Notes under the pieces: model-generated
Databases searched by the model: none
What the model was told of the DNA's origin: nothing
The model's input: only the letters and a program-made list of their open reading frames with translations
Assembly (NCBI RefSeq): GCF_016881405.1
Contig: NZ_WOFE01000005.1
Coordinates: 62,001 to 126,000 of the forward strand
Direction of reading: 5' to 3'
Origin: Deefgea chitinilytica
Lineage (GTDB): Bacteria > Pseudomonadota > Gammaproteobacteria > Burkholderiales > Chitinibacteraceae
DNA: 64,000 bases
Translations under genes and position numbers: made by a program
Shown here: positions 19,605-28,330 of the stretch, in pieces
How positions within the stretch are numbered: position 1 is the stretch's first letter
Layout: each line of letters opens with the position of its first letter

Positions 19605-20066
19605 ATGCCAAATACAATCAAATTATTTTTGCTTAGTATTTTTTTCAGCAGCCTTAGTTGGGGTGCCTGCACGGTAACCCCTCCCCAAGTAACGATTGGG
19701 CAATACGACCCGATTACTTCGATTAACGGCGTGCGAGCACTATTTTTTATGCAAATTTTTTGCTCCGAGGCCACAGGTTTTACAGTCAAAGCTGGGCCGT
19801 CTCAAACCTCCGGCAGTATTCAACATCGACAATTGATTGGCGAAGACCCTAGCTCATTGCTTCAATACCAACTCTGCCTAGACCCCAACTGGGGCGGCCC
19901 TTGCAACCAAGTATTTGGCATCCCGCCCGATGGCGACGCAGCCGTTGGCAATATTCCGCACGCTGGTGGATCAGCACTCGTCAATTTTTGGTCTATTGTT
20001 TTTGGCAATCAGCCGGCCAAGCCCGGTTGGCACAATGATTACGTGCAAATCATCATTGAGCCATAA
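19605..20066 (+). CDS. SCPU-like fimbrial protein, probable pilus tip subunit
   Basis: A 153-residue exported protein whose ATG follows the usher stop codon without a gap. Signal peptide residues 1-20 (LFLLSIFFSSLSWG). The mature part has four cysteines (GACTVTPP, FCSEATG, YQLCLDPNWGGPC) and the ending FGNQPAKPGWHNDYVQIIIE. It differs from the two subunits upstream in its extra cysteine pair and in the QPAKPGWHNDY end. Its place at the end of the cluster, after the usher, is where archaic clusters put the tip adhesin. Csu tip proteins are usually two-domain and about twice as long, so the tip role is inference. The relic at 14795-14959 is its closest match in the window. Confidence 0.75.
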   Translation: MPNTIKLFLLSIFFSSLSWGACTVTPPQVTIGQYDPITSINGVRALFFMQIFCSEATGFTVKAGPSQTSGSIQHRQLIGEDPSSLLQYQLCLDPNWGGPCNQVFGIPPDGDAAVGNIPHAGGSALVNFWSIVFGNQPAKPGWHNDYVQIIIEP

Positions 20067-20071
20067 AAAAA

Positions 20072-20093
20072 CGCCAGATCAATCGATCTGGCG
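20072..20093. terminator. Hairpin after the fimbrial cluster
   Basis: Perfect 9-bp stem CGCCAGATC (20072-20080) and GATCTGGCG (20085-20093) with an AATC loop, just after the last fimbrial stop codon. The A run is on the left side, so as an intrinsic terminator it works best on minus-strand transcripts. Confidence 0.6.
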
Positions 20094-20162
20094 CTCAATA
20101 GACATAGGATGGAAACGAAACTTCATGCAGCAAACGACTGCATGCATTCATTATTGCTATTC

Positions 20163-20194
20163 ATTTAAATATTAGTCAATACTAATATTTAAAT
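20163..20194. repeat. Perfect AT-rich palindrome upstream of purE
   Basis: ATTTAAATATTAGT (20163-20176), a CAAT spacer, then ACTAATATTTAAAT (20181-20194): a perfect 14-bp inverted repeat. It lies 104 bases before the purE start. It may be an operator or a hairpin in the leader; the sequence alone does not say which. Confidence 0.65.
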
Positions 20195-20297
20195 AATTGC
20201 GAATTTTGTCTGATCTTTGCCGCCTTTGGTCGAGATTGCTATCAAAAGTAGCATGTTCTTCGGTAAAATCGCGTGTTTTGCCTTGAGGGTAGCCGCG

Positions 20298-20786
20298 ATG
20301 ATCCAAGTCGGCGTAGTAATGGGTAGCAATAGCGATTGGGATGTCATGCAGCACGCGGCCAAACAGCTGCAAGCGTTTGGTATCGAATTTGAGTGCCGCG
20401 TCGTTTCTGCGCACCGCACCCCAGATTTATTGTTTTCGTATGCAGAAACGGCAGCAGAGCGTGGATTGACCTGCATTATTGCTGGCGCCGGTGGCGCAGC
20501 CCATTTGCCAGGCATGTTGGCCGCAAAAACCATCGTTCCGGTATTAGGCGTGCCCGTGCCGTCGAAATACCTGCGCGGCGAAGATTCGCTATTGTCGATT
20601 GTGCAAATGCCCAAAGGCATTCCAGTGGCAACGTTTGCGATTGGTGAAGCCGGTGCTGCCAATGCGGCGCTGTTCGCAATTTCAATGATTGCCAATCACA
20701 ATCCAGAACTGGCTGCCAAACTGAATGCATTCCGCGAAACACAGAAACAAACCGTGTTAGCGATGGAACTACCAGCGGTAGAATAA
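20298..20786 (+). CDS. purE: N5-carboxyaminoimidazole ribonucleotide mutase
   Basis: A 162-residue enzyme of purine synthesis that converts N5-CAIR, made by PurK, into CAIR. Class I PurE motifs are [18 protein letters not shown] at the N-terminus, [33 protein letters not shown] and [20 protein letters not shown]. The frame stays open 27 codons upstream, but [14 protein letters not shown] is the family's normal start and has GAGGGT before it. purK follows after one small gene, which supports the PurE/PurK two-step route. Confidence 0.95.
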   Translation: MIQVGVVMGSNSDWDVMQHAAKQLQAFGIEFECRVVSAHRTPDLLFSYAETAAERGLTCIIAGAGGAAHLPGMLAAKTIVPVLGVPVPSKYLRGEDSLLSIVQMPKGIPVATFAIGEAGAANAALFAISMIANHNPELAAKLNAFRETQKQTVLAMELPAVE

Positions 20787-20900
20787 GCTCAATCAACAAG
20801 GAGGGTGCCTGTGCATAAACGGGCATCACCTTGAACAAACACTTGATACACAAGGCTTTCCGCGGCTAAGTTCGACTTAGCCTGTGCAGCTTGAGGTAAA

Positions 20901-21170
20901 ATGAGCGATCAATCAGAATTACCCCCAGTGCGTTCGTTTTGGTATTGGGTTTTATTCAGAGGATGCCTACTATGGGGCGTTCCGTGTTGTATCCTTTTGG
21001 CTGCTCTGCGCTACGCGAGCGGCCAAACTACTTTTATGGCAGGGGTAATTGACGCACTGCCTTTTGGTATGCTGGGTGGTGTCATATACGGCATGGGTGC
21101 ATATGGTTATAAATTGCATCAAGCAGCTAAGCACAGAATTAAACTAAGGAAAAATGAAGATGGCCAATAA
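20901..21170 (+). CDS. Small inner-membrane protein of unknown function
   Basis: An 89-residue protein with two hydrophobic segments (WVLFRGCLLWGVPCCILLAA at about residues 16-35 and MAGVIDALPFGMLGGVIYGM at about 46-65), a basic C-terminal tail and no recognisable family. A GAGG ribosome-binding site precedes the ATG. It lies between purE and purK and overlaps the purK start by 17 bases, so it is probably cotranslated with purK. No link to purine synthesis can be read from the sequence. Confidence 0.75.
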   Translation: MSDQSELPPVRSFWYWVLFRGCLLWGVPCCILLAALRYASGQTTFMAGVIDALPFGMLGGVIYGMGAYGYKLHQAAKHRIKLRKNEDGQ

Positions 21171-22299
21171 AATTATCCTACCACCAGCCATGCTGGGCAT
21201 TTTAGGTGGCGGCCAACTGGGGCGTATGTTTGCGAGCGCAGCCAAAAATATGGGCTACGGCGTCACCGTACTCGACCCAGACTCTCACGCACCCGCCGCT
21301 GATTTTGCGGATGTACATCTGTGCAAGTCGTTTACCGATCCCGAAGCCCTGCAATACATGGCCACGCACTGCGCGGCGATTACCACCGAATTTGAAAACG
21401 TCAACGCCGACTCAATGCGCTGGCTGGCGGCACAAGGCATTCCAGTTGCGCCAAGTGGCGACTGCGTCGCGATTGCCCAGGACCGCATCGCCGAGAAAAC
21501 GTTTATCCGTGACGCGGGTTTGGATGTTGCGCCCTTTCTCGCAGTGAAAAATGCCGCCTGTTTGGACGGTGATTTATCAGCCTATTTGCCCGGCATTCTC
21601 AAAACCGCCCGTTTAGGCTACGACGGCAAAGGCCAAATTCGCGTTAAAACTGCCGAAGACGTGCGTTTTGCCCACGCCGAAATGAAGCACCAGCCCTGTG
21701 TGCTCGAAAAAATGATGCCGCTAGTGAGCGAGATTTCCGCCATTGTTACCCGTACCCGCGCTGGTGAAGTCGCTTGCTTCCCCGTTGCCGAAAACGAACA
21801 CAAAAACGGCATTTTAGACGTGTCGATTGTTCCCGCTCGGGTAAAACCTGAGCTAGCAGAGCGTGCGCGCCAAATGGCGATGCAACTCGCGGAAAAGCTC
21901 GATTACGTTGGCGTGATGGCGGTTGAATTTTTCGTGCTCGAAGGCGACGAACTCGTCATCAACGAAATGGCACCGCGCCCGCATAACTCGGGGCATTACA
22001 CACTGAATGCCACATTGACAACGCAATTTGAGCAGCAAGTGCGCGCAATGTGCGGACTCTACCCGGGAAAAACCGACCTACTCAGCCCTGCCGTGATGGT
22101 CAATTTGCTCGGTGATTCATGGGGAACCGACGGTAGCGAGCCGCGCTGGGAAATCCTGATGACTGCGCCAAACACCAAATTGCATCTGTATGGCAAAAAA
22201 CTTGCGCGTCCGGGTCGGAAAATGGGGCATTTTAATGTGCTCGCAGCCAGCGCCGAAGCGGCGCTAGAGCAAGCCCAAGCAATTAAAGAAACCCTATAA
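21154..22299 (+). CDS. purK: 5-(carboxyamino)imidazole ribonucleotide synthase
   Basis: A 381-residue ATP-grasp enzyme that carboxylates AIR with ATP and bicarbonate, feeding PurE. The N-terminal LGILGGGQLGRMFASAAKNM is the PurK signature. Other motifs are TTEFENVNADSMRWLA, QDRIAEKTFIRDAG, LKTARLGYDGKGQIRV, MAVEFFVLEGDELVINEMAP and RPHNSGHYTLNA. An AAGGAAAA site precedes the ATG at 21154, which lies inside the end of the small membrane protein gene. Confidence 0.96.
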   Translation: MKMANKIILPPAMLGILGGGQLGRMFASAAKNMGYGVTVLDPDSHAPAADFADVHLCKSFTDPEALQYMATHCAAITTEFENVNADSMRWLAAQGIPVAPSGDCVAIAQDRIAEKTFIRDAGLDVAPFLAVKNAACLDGDLSAYLPGILKTARLGYDGKGQIRVKTAEDVRFAHAEMKHQPCVLEKMMPLVSEISAIVTRTRAGEVACFPVAENEHKNGILDVSIVPARVKPELAERARQMAMQLAEKLDYVGVMAVEFFVLEGDELVINEMAPRPHNSGHYTLNATLTTQFEQQVRAMCGLYPGKTDLLSPAVMVNLLGDSWGTDGSEPRWEILMTAPNTKLHLYGKKLARPGRKMGHFNVLAASAEAALEQAQAIKETL

Positions 22300-22403
22300 A
22301 TGTTAAAGCAAAGTTCCCACGCATCGTTGCTTTGTCTCGCCGTACCATGGGTACCGTCTTCGACTTTGCACTTTGCGTGATAACTTGTGTACGGCTCCAT
22401 TAA

Positions 22404-23090
22404 ATGCTCGCGCGCTATTTAGCTGAATATCAGCACCAGCTCAATAGCGCTGCCGACCCGACTCAAGCCGTAGGTATGTCGGCCTATATGAAGCATCAAT
22501 TTAGCTTCATCGGCATACCCACACCCACTCGTCGCAAACTCATTAAAACTGTCGAAGTCACCGCCGCCACGCAATGCGATGAAAGCGAGTTACTGGAATT
22601 AGCCCAAACGCTGTGGCAACAAGCTGAACGCGAATATCATTACTGCGCGATTGAATTGCTGATCCGAGCTCAAGCCAAACTCAGCCTTGCGGCTTTGCCG
22701 GTCATTGAACAATTCATTTGCACACAAAGCTGGTGGGATAGCGTCGATACCTTGGCGAGCAAAGTCGTTGGCGAGTTGGCACGGCGCGAGCCCGTGCTCA
22801 TTTCCCAGCTCGACCTATGGCAAACCTCACCGCAACTCTGGCTGCGCCGCACCGCGATTCTTTACCAACTCGGCTGGAAAACAAACACCGATACAGAGCG
22901 ATTATTTCAAGCCTGTCGCGTCAATGCCGCCGATACGGATTTTTTCATTCGTAAAGCCATCGGCTGGGCTTTACGCCAATATGCACGCACCGATGCTGCG
23001 GCAGTCATCGATTTTGTCGAGCAAACCCCGCTGTCTGCGCTCTCACGTCGTGAAGCACTCAAGCATTGCGCCCCACACTCTGAAGATTAA
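22404..23090 (+). CDS. DNA alkylation repair protein, AlkD-like (HEAT-repeat glycosylase family)
   Basis: A 228-residue, mostly helical protein. SAYMKHQFSFIGIPTPTRRK near residues 26-45 is the family's 'YmK..f.f.Gi..P.rR' opening. Later stretches include LWQQAEREYHYCAIELLI, WWDSVDTLASKVVGELARRE, LWLRRTAILYQLGWK and DFFIRKAIGWALRQYARTD, the last typical of the C-terminal HEAT repeats. AlkD proteins excise alkylated bases. Related members may only bind DNA, so enzyme activity is likely but not proven here. It lies downstream of purK with a 104-base gap. Its ATG has no strong ribosome-binding site. Confidence 0.85.
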   Translation: MLARYLAEYQHQLNSAADPTQAVGMSAYMKHQFSFIGIPTPTRRKLIKTVEVTAATQCDESELLELAQTLWQQAEREYHYCAIELLIRAQAKLSLAALPVIEQFICTQSWWDSVDTLASKVVGELARREPVLISQLDLWQTSPQLWLRRTAILYQLGWKTNTDTERLFQACRVNAADTDFFIRKAIGWALRQYARTDAAAVIDFVEQTPLSALSRREALKHCAPHSED

Positions 23091-23156
23091 ATTTCTCCAC
23101 ACTGACAAACATCGGTTAGTATCAAGACTTTAGCGCCGCACTAGATAAAAACCCTT

Positions 23157-23642
23157 ATGAAACCCCTCGCTCGCTACGCCTTCCGCCGAGCCACCCTCGA
23201 CGATCTCTTGTTTGTCATTTCATGGTCGCGTACCGCCGAAGAACTACGCTATGTTTTTCCTCGCGCCGCATGGCCCGCGGAAACACTGCAATTGATCGAA
23301 CATTTAGCCAGCCACGAAGAAGGCTTTGTCGTTTGCGAACAAGAACGCGTGGTCGGCTTTGCCAATCTTTATAATCCACGCGCGCAAAAAGCATGGATCG
23401 GCCATTTGATTGTTCACCCAGAACGACGCCGCTGCGGGGTCGCCAACTTTCTGATTAGCGCACTGAAAACAATTGCGAAAGAACGCTATCAATCCCGCGC
23501 CATTGCGACGATTTGCTATGAAAGCAATCCTGTTGGCATGGCGTTTTATCAAAAGCTCGGCTTTCAAACCGAAGGCTGGGAAACCCGCTTGGATTATCGC
23601 GGCGAAGCAGCCAAAGTGTTTCGTTTAGAGCAAGCGCTATAA
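23157..23642 (+). CDS. GNAT-family N-acetyltransferase
   Basis: A 161-residue acetyltransferase of the GNAT fold. The acetyl-CoA binding motif is IGHLIVHPERRRCGVANFLI (about residues 82-101), followed by ATICYESNPVGMAFYQKLGF, the usual C-terminal 'N..a..fY.k.GF' strand-helix. The substrate is unknown. It lies between the alkD-like gene and purC, in the same direction, with short gaps. The ATG has no clear ribosome-binding site. Confidence 0.85.
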   Translation: MKPLARYAFRRATLDDLLFVISWSRTAEELRYVFPRAAWPAETLQLIEHLASHEEGFVVCEQERVVGFANLYNPRAQKAWIGHLIVHPERRRCGVANFLISALKTIAKERYQSRAIATICYESNPVGMAFYQKLGFQTEGWETRLDYRGEAAKVFRLEQAL

Positions 23643-23832
23643 TTTAGCGCCAGATATACAGTACAGTCATCGCACAAGCATGCAGAAATAGCTGAATTCA
23701 GGCAAAATAGCGCCCTCAATTCTTGATTCTCGGCTGAGTACCTCTCGCACCATAGTCTGCTGGCAAAGCGCAATGCGCCGCCAAAAGACGAAGCGTGACG
23801 ATGCAGCCAATCTGTTGCCACTGGAGACCCGT

Positions 23833-24711
23833 ATGTCCGGTTTGACCACCACCAATTTGACCAGCCTGAAAAAAATCTACTCAGGCAAAGTGCGTGATTT
23901 GTACGAAATCGACGACACCCGCATGTTGATGATTGCCACTGATCGCCTATCCGCATTTGACGTCATCTTGGCCGAGCCGATTCCAGAAAAAGGCAAAATC
24001 CTCACTGCCATTTCAAACTTCTGGTTTGAAAAACTCAAAGACGTGGTACCGAGCCACTTCACGGGCGATCAACCCGAAGACGTCGTCTCTGCTGAAGACC
24101 TACCGCAAGTACAAGGCCGTGCCGTGGTGTGCAAACGCCTAAAACCCGTTCCAGTTGAAGCCATTGTGCGTGGGTATATCGCAGGCAGCGGCTGGAAAGA
24201 ATACAAGCAGCAAGGTACCGTGTGCGGTATCCAATTGCCAGCTGGTCTGCGCGAAGCAGACAAACTGCCAGAACCGATCTTTACACCATCGACTAAAGCA
24301 GCGGTGGGTGACCACGACGAGAACATCAGCTACGCGCAATGTGAAGAAATCTTGGGCGCAGAATTGGCCGCCAAAGTACGCGACACCGCAATCTTGCTGT
24401 ACAAAACCGCCAGCGAATACGCAGCCACCCGTGGCATTATTATTGGCGACACAAAGTTTGAATTTGGCCTCGATGAAAACGACGTGCTGTGCTTAATGGA
24501 CGAGGCATTGACGCCAGACTCAAGCCGCTTCTGGCCTGCCGACCAATACCAACCGGGCAGCAATCCACCAAGCTACGATAAACAATTCGTACGTGACTGG
24601 CTCGAAACCACCGGCTGGGACAAAACCCCACCAGCGCCAGTGCTACCGCAAGAAGTGGCCGACAAAACCGCCGCGAAATACCGCGAAGCATTGGAAAAAC
24701 TCACCAAATAA
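23833..24711 (+). CDS. purC: Phosphoribosylaminoimidazole-succinocarboxamide synthase
   Basis: A 292-residue enzyme that joins CAIR with aspartate using ATP, the step after PurK and PurE. SAICAR synthetase motifs are [20 protein letters not shown] near the N-terminus, [76 protein letters not shown] and [15 protein letters not shown]. The frame is open 20 codons upstream, but ATG 23833 has a GGAGA ribosome-binding site and the normal N-terminus. A terminator follows at 24719-24738. With purE and purK it forms a loose purine group interrupted by two unrelated genes. Confidence 0.96.
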   Translation: MSGLTTTNLTSLKKIYSGKVRDLYEIDDTRMLMIATDRLSAFDVILAEPIPEKGKILTAISNFWFEKLKDVVPSHFTGDQPEDVVSAEDLPQVQGRAVVCKRLKPVPVEAIVRGYIAGSGWKEYKQQGTVCGIQLPAGLREADKLPEPIFTPSTKAAVGDHDENISYAQCEEILGAELAAKVRDTAILLYKTASEYAATRGIIIGDTKFEFGLDENDVLCLMDEALTPDSSRFWPADQYQPGSNPPSYDKQFVRDWLETTGWDKTPPAPVLPQEVADKTAAKYREALEKLTK

Positions 24712-24718
24712 CTAATTC

Positions 24719-24738
24719 AAACGCCCTTCGGGGCGTTT
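24719..24738 (+). terminator. Rho-independent terminator after purC
   Basis: AAACGCCC (24719-24726), TTCG loop, GGGCGTTT (24731-24738), followed by further T residues. It starts eight bases after the purC stop codon. Confidence 0.9.
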
Positions 24739-24773
24739 TTCATTCTTACTATTGTTACGGAGCATGATTCACC

Positions 24774-25514
24774 ATGATGATTCAAAGTACTCACCACGAT
24801 CTCAATACACCAACAGGGGTAATGCGCTGTTATCTTCACCAACCCAGCGCTAGCGGCCAATACCCTACCATTTTGTTTTATTCCGAAATTTTTCAGCAAA
24901 CTGGCCCGATTGAGCGCGCGGCGCGTTTGATTGCCGGTTACGGTTACAACGTCATCGTGCCGGAGGTGTTTCATGAATTGAACCCAATCGGTACGGTGCT
25001 GGCTTACGACGATGCGGGTCGCGATAAAGGCAATGCCGACAAAATGGCCAAATCAGTCGAAGGCTACGACTCTGACAATGCAGCAACGATTGCTTGGGCG
25101 AAAACCCAGCCTTGGTGCAATGGCTTGTTTGGCGCGATGGGTTTTTGTATTGGCGGGCATTTAGCGTTCCGCGCGGCTTTGCAGCCCGAAATCAAAGCAA
25201 CCGCTTGCTTTTATGCGACGGACTTACACACCCATGTGATTCCAAATCAGCCCGGTCAACACAGTATGGAGCGCCTTGGCGAAATCAGCGGCGAATTGCT
25301 GATGATTTGGGGCAAGCAAGACCCACACATTCCAGCCGCTGGCCGCGCGCAAGTGTATCAAGCGCTAGTTGCCGCCGACAAAACCTTTACTTGGCATGAA
25401 TTTAACGGCCCGCACGCGTTTATGCGCGATGAAGGCGAGCGCTATGATCCGCAACTGGCGATGATTGGGAATCAATTAGCGTTGGATTTATTTAGCCGAA
25501 AATTACGTAGCTAA
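24774..25514 (+). CDS. Dienelactone hydrolase family protein
   Basis: A 246-residue alpha/beta hydrolase. The nucleophile motif is GAMGFCIGGHLAFRAAL with a cysteine as nucleophile (about residues 119-135), the acid is in MIWGKQDPHIP, and the histidine is in FNGPHAFMRDEGERYDP. This Cys-Asp-His set is that of dienelactone hydrolases, which open dienelactones in chlorocatechol breakdown. No catabolic genes lie nearby, so the true substrate is probably something else. A CGGAGC site lies about 12 bases before the ATG pair. Terminators flank the gene, so it is likely monocistronic. Confidence 0.87.
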   Translation: MMIQSTHHDLNTPTGVMRCYLHQPSASGQYPTILFYSEIFQQTGPIERAARLIAGYGYNVIVPEVFHELNPIGTVLAYDDAGRDKGNADKMAKSVEGYDSDNAATIAWAKTQPWCNGLFGAMGFCIGGHLAFRAALQPEIKATACFYATDLHTHVIPNQPGQHSMERLGEISGELLMIWGKQDPHIPAAGRAQVYQALVAADKTFTWHEFNGPHAFMRDEGERYDPQLAMIGNQLALDLFSRKLRS

Positions 25515-25522
25515 TCGGCGCT

Positions 25523-25556
25523 CTGCGCCGTAGTTTGCTTGCTACGGCGCAGTTTT
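25523..25556 (+). terminator. Rho-independent terminator after the dienelactone hydrolase gene
   Basis: CTGCGCCGTAG (25523-25533) and CTACGGCGCAG (25542-25552) form a perfect 11-bp stem with an 8-base loop, followed by TTTT. It ends 18 bases before the next gene's ATG. Confidence 0.85.
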
Positions 25557-25574
25557 ACACCTACAAATAAGCCT

Positions 25575-28322
25575 ATGACGCGCTTATTTTCCCTCTTTCA
25601 TACACGGCATTTTGGCATCACCTTGTTGATTGCAATCACCGCCGGTTTCATTTCTATGTGTGGCCAAGTCATTTGGCTCTACTCGCAATCGCAAAACACC
25701 GCCCAAGATCAGCTCAAAGATGCGGCAGAAATGATGCGCGCGCCAGCGACTCAAGCTTTGTTTGAGCTCAATCCTGAAATGGCGCGTAGCGTTGTCAGCA
25801 GTTTAGCTGGCGTCGGACGGATGCAAGAAGCCAGCATCGTTGATCAGCAAGGCAAAGTTTTTAGTGGTGATAAAACCAAACAGCCTCACTTTCAATCCAG
25901 CTTATTTCCCAAGCTAGTACAAATTGAAATTCCTTTAAAAAACCAAAATGATCTATTGGGCTTTCTGCGGGTCACACCCAACCGTCAGGCGGTAATTAAT
26001 CAATTTTGGCAGGCTGCGGGAGAGCTCGCAGCCATTGAATTTTTACGGAGCTTTTTAGTCGCTTTTGCTTTAGCGCTGTTGTTTCAATTTCGAATTGAGC
26101 GCCCGTTTCAAAAACTAAGCCGAGAAATTCTGGCTAGCGACCCCAGTCATCCCGATCACACGCTCAAACTGCTCAAGCAATCACAAATTTCTGAACAAGT
26201 CGGCGAACTCGGTAGCTCGATTGAACAATTTTTAGTCATCGCCCAACAGCAATTAATTGAAAAAAACCAAGCTTTAGGTCGGGTAGAAGAACTTGAACGC
26301 CTGCAGCAAGTCATCAAAGACAGCGAAGCGTCACTGCAGCTTCGCAATGATCTGCTAGAGCAACTCTCAAAACAGCTTTCTTTTAATGAATTCATGGTAT
26401 GGCTCTGCGCCACGCTGCAAGAGTATATTCCTACCCTATCTGTTGCGATCTTGATTCCACACAACGAACCGCCCATCTTGGGTGCTCAGCCAATAGTCAG
26501 CTCGCAACTATGGCAAGACTATCTAGAAGCGTTCGAATTTGGCGCGGCGCGCTGGCCCAATCGCAGCATGTCGCTGCTCGAGACTTTAAATGATGCTGAA
26601 TCCTTCACCAGCGCAGGGATTATCAATTTAAACCTGATTCAACTCGAGCCGATCCACCCACAACCACGTGCGGTACTCGGCATGGTGATTGATCCCCAAT
26701 CGCCGCCCAACGCGCATGAATTGGCCACGGTTGAAGTCTTTATTCATATTGCTCGGCTCGCACTGGAGCGCCAAGCGGGTAACGAACAATTGCAAAAAAC
26801 CACAAGTGAAGCGATTGCCGCTAGTCGTGCAAAAAGCGATTTTCTCGCCAATATGAGCCACGAAATTCGCACGCCACTCAATGCAGTGCTTGGATTTTCA
26901 GGCTTGATGCAGCAAACCGTACTCAACAACGAACAAAAAGAATTTATCGAAGCCATTCACACTTCGGGCAACGCATTGCTCTCGCTGATTAATGATTTAC
27001 TTGATTATTCCAAAATTGAAGCGGGACATTTGGAATTAGAAAAAATTGAATTTGATCTGCGCCGCCTCGTTGATGATGTGCTCGACATTGTCGCTGAAAA
27101 AGTCGAGCAAAAAGGACTGATGCTCTACACACAAATCGACACCGCATTTCCCGAAAAAGTCATTGGCGACCCTGGGCGCTTTCGGCAGATCTTGCTGAAC
27201 TTAATCAATAACGCCACTAAATTTACCGCCAGTGGCCACATCATATTGCGCCTTGCGCTGCTGCAGCAACAAGGCGAAGCCCTCAATCTTCGCTGCGAAG
27301 TGATCGATACCGGCATCGGGATTGATGTTGCCAGTGCCAGCAAGCTGTTTCAGCCTTTTATTCAGGCCGATAGCTCAACCACGCGTCAATTTGGCGGCAC
27401 GGGGCTGGGCTTGTCGATTTGCCGCCGGCTCGTCAACGCGATGGAAGGCGAAATTGGAGTGGAAAGCCAAGTTGGCCACGGCGCTTACTTTTGGTTTTCT
27501 GCCACGCTTTACTGCGATAAGCCGCAAGCCATGCAACTCCCCGAACAGATTGCACGCGCAGCGATACTCGCTATCACTGATCGCAGTCTGGCCGCCAGCA
27601 CTTTACGGCTCAGTTTTGATGAAAATCTACAATGTATCGATCTAGAAACTTCACAAATCAAGCTTCCTGAGGCAATACCTAATCTGTGCATTCTGGATAT
27701 TCTCGATAAAGAACGCGCAACACTCATTGATGCCCAAATTAAACAACGCTATCCAGACTGCCCCACTATTCATTTGGTCGCGCTACAAGAGCTTAAAATC
27801 ATGCGTGATCAATTAAAAAATCGCGAAACAGAAATCTTGCTGCCCCGTCCATTGCGCCGCAAATTATTGATTAATGCGACGCAACAATTGATCGCCCCCG
27901 ACTGCCTTACACCTGTAGATCGACGCAGTAGCCCACGTATCACGCCCCATTTGCCGATTCTATTAGTTGAAGACAATCCAATTAATCAACGTGTCGCGAC
28001 CTTGATCTTACAAAAACTCGGTTGCATTGTGACGATTGCCAACAATGGTTTGGAATGTTTGTCGATACTTGAGCAGCAAGAATTCGCCCTAATCTTAATG
28101 GACTGCCAAATGCCCGTGATGGATGGCTTTACGGCCACCCGCGCAATTCGCGCCCAGCAAAGCGAGCGCGCGGCGATACCGATTGTGGCCTTAACATCGA
28201 ATGCATTTCAAGAAGACCGTGATGCCTGTCTAAATGCGGGGATGAATGATTTTGTCACCAAACCCGTCACCGCCCAAGCGCTCAATAACGTCATGAATCG
28301 TTGGGCAAAACCGCTCCGCTAA
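25575..28322 (+). CDS. Hybrid sensor histidine kinase with C-terminal receiver domain
   Basis: A 915-residue membrane kinase. TM1 is at about residues 14-36 (ITLLIAITAGFISMCGQVIW), then a periplasmic domain of about 110 residues, then TM2 near residue 160 (FLRSFLVAFALALLFQFRIE). A linker with coiled-coil character (about 205-275) and a GAF-like region come before the kinase core. His429 lies in ANMSHEIRTPLNAVLGFSGL; the ATPase has DTGIGI near 577 and GTGLGLSICRRL near 608. The receiver domain has LLVEDNPINQRVATLIL and phospho-acceptor Asp843 in ILMDCQMPVMDGFTATRAI, with the final TKP lysine. The ligand is unknown and no separate response regulator is adjacent. The frame opens at a TTG inside the preceding terminator, so ATG 25575 is the better start. 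Confidence 0.92.
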   Translation: MTRLFSLFHTRHFGITLLIAITAGFISMCGQVIWLYSQSQNTAQDQLKDAAEMMRAPATQALFELNPEMARSVVSSLAGVGRMQEASIVDQQGKVFSGDKTKQPHFQSSLFPKLVQIEIPLKNQNDLLGFLRVTPNRQAVINQFWQAAGELAAIEFLRSFLVAFALALLFQFRIERPFQKLSREILASDPSHPDHTLKLLKQSQISEQVGELGSSIEQFLVIAQQQLIEKNQALGRVEELERLQQVIKDSEASLQLRNDLLEQLSKQLSFNEFMVWLCATLQEYIPTLSVAILIPHNEPPILGAQPIVSSQLWQDYLEAFEFGAARWPNRSMSLLETLNDAESFTSAGIINLNLIQLEPIHPQPRAVLGMVIDPQSPPNAHELATVEVFIHIARLALERQAGNEQLQKTTSEAIAASRAKSDFLANMSHEIRTPLNAVLGFSGLMQQTVLNNEQKEFIEAIHTSGNALLSLINDLLDYSKIEAGHLELEKIEFDLRRLVDDVLDIVAEKVEQKGLMLYTQIDTAFPEKVIGDPGRFRQILLNLINNATKFTASGHIILRLALLQQQGEALNLRCEVIDTGIGIDVASASKLFQPFIQADSSTTRQFGGTGLGLSICRRLVNAMEGEIGVESQVGHGAYFWFSATLYCDKPQAMQLPEQIARAAILAITDRSLAASTLRLSFDENLQCIDLETSQIKLPEAIPNLCILDILDKERATLIDAQIKQRYPDCPTIHLVALQELKIMRDQLKNRETEILLPRPLRRKLLINATQQLIAPDCLTPVDRRSSPRITPHLPILLVEDNPINQRVATLILQKLGCIVTIANNGLECLSILEQQEFALILMDCQMPVMDGFTATRAIRAQQSERAAIPIVALTSNAFQEDRDACLNAGMNDFVTKPVTAQALNNVMNRWAKPLR

Positions 28323-28330
28323 AGGCTATT

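Noticed and set aside
22300-22403. GTACC/GGTAC hairpin and repeated GCAAAG words between purK and the alkD-like gene
   Set aside because: The stem is only five bases and the words are short; nothing beyond chance can be claimed.
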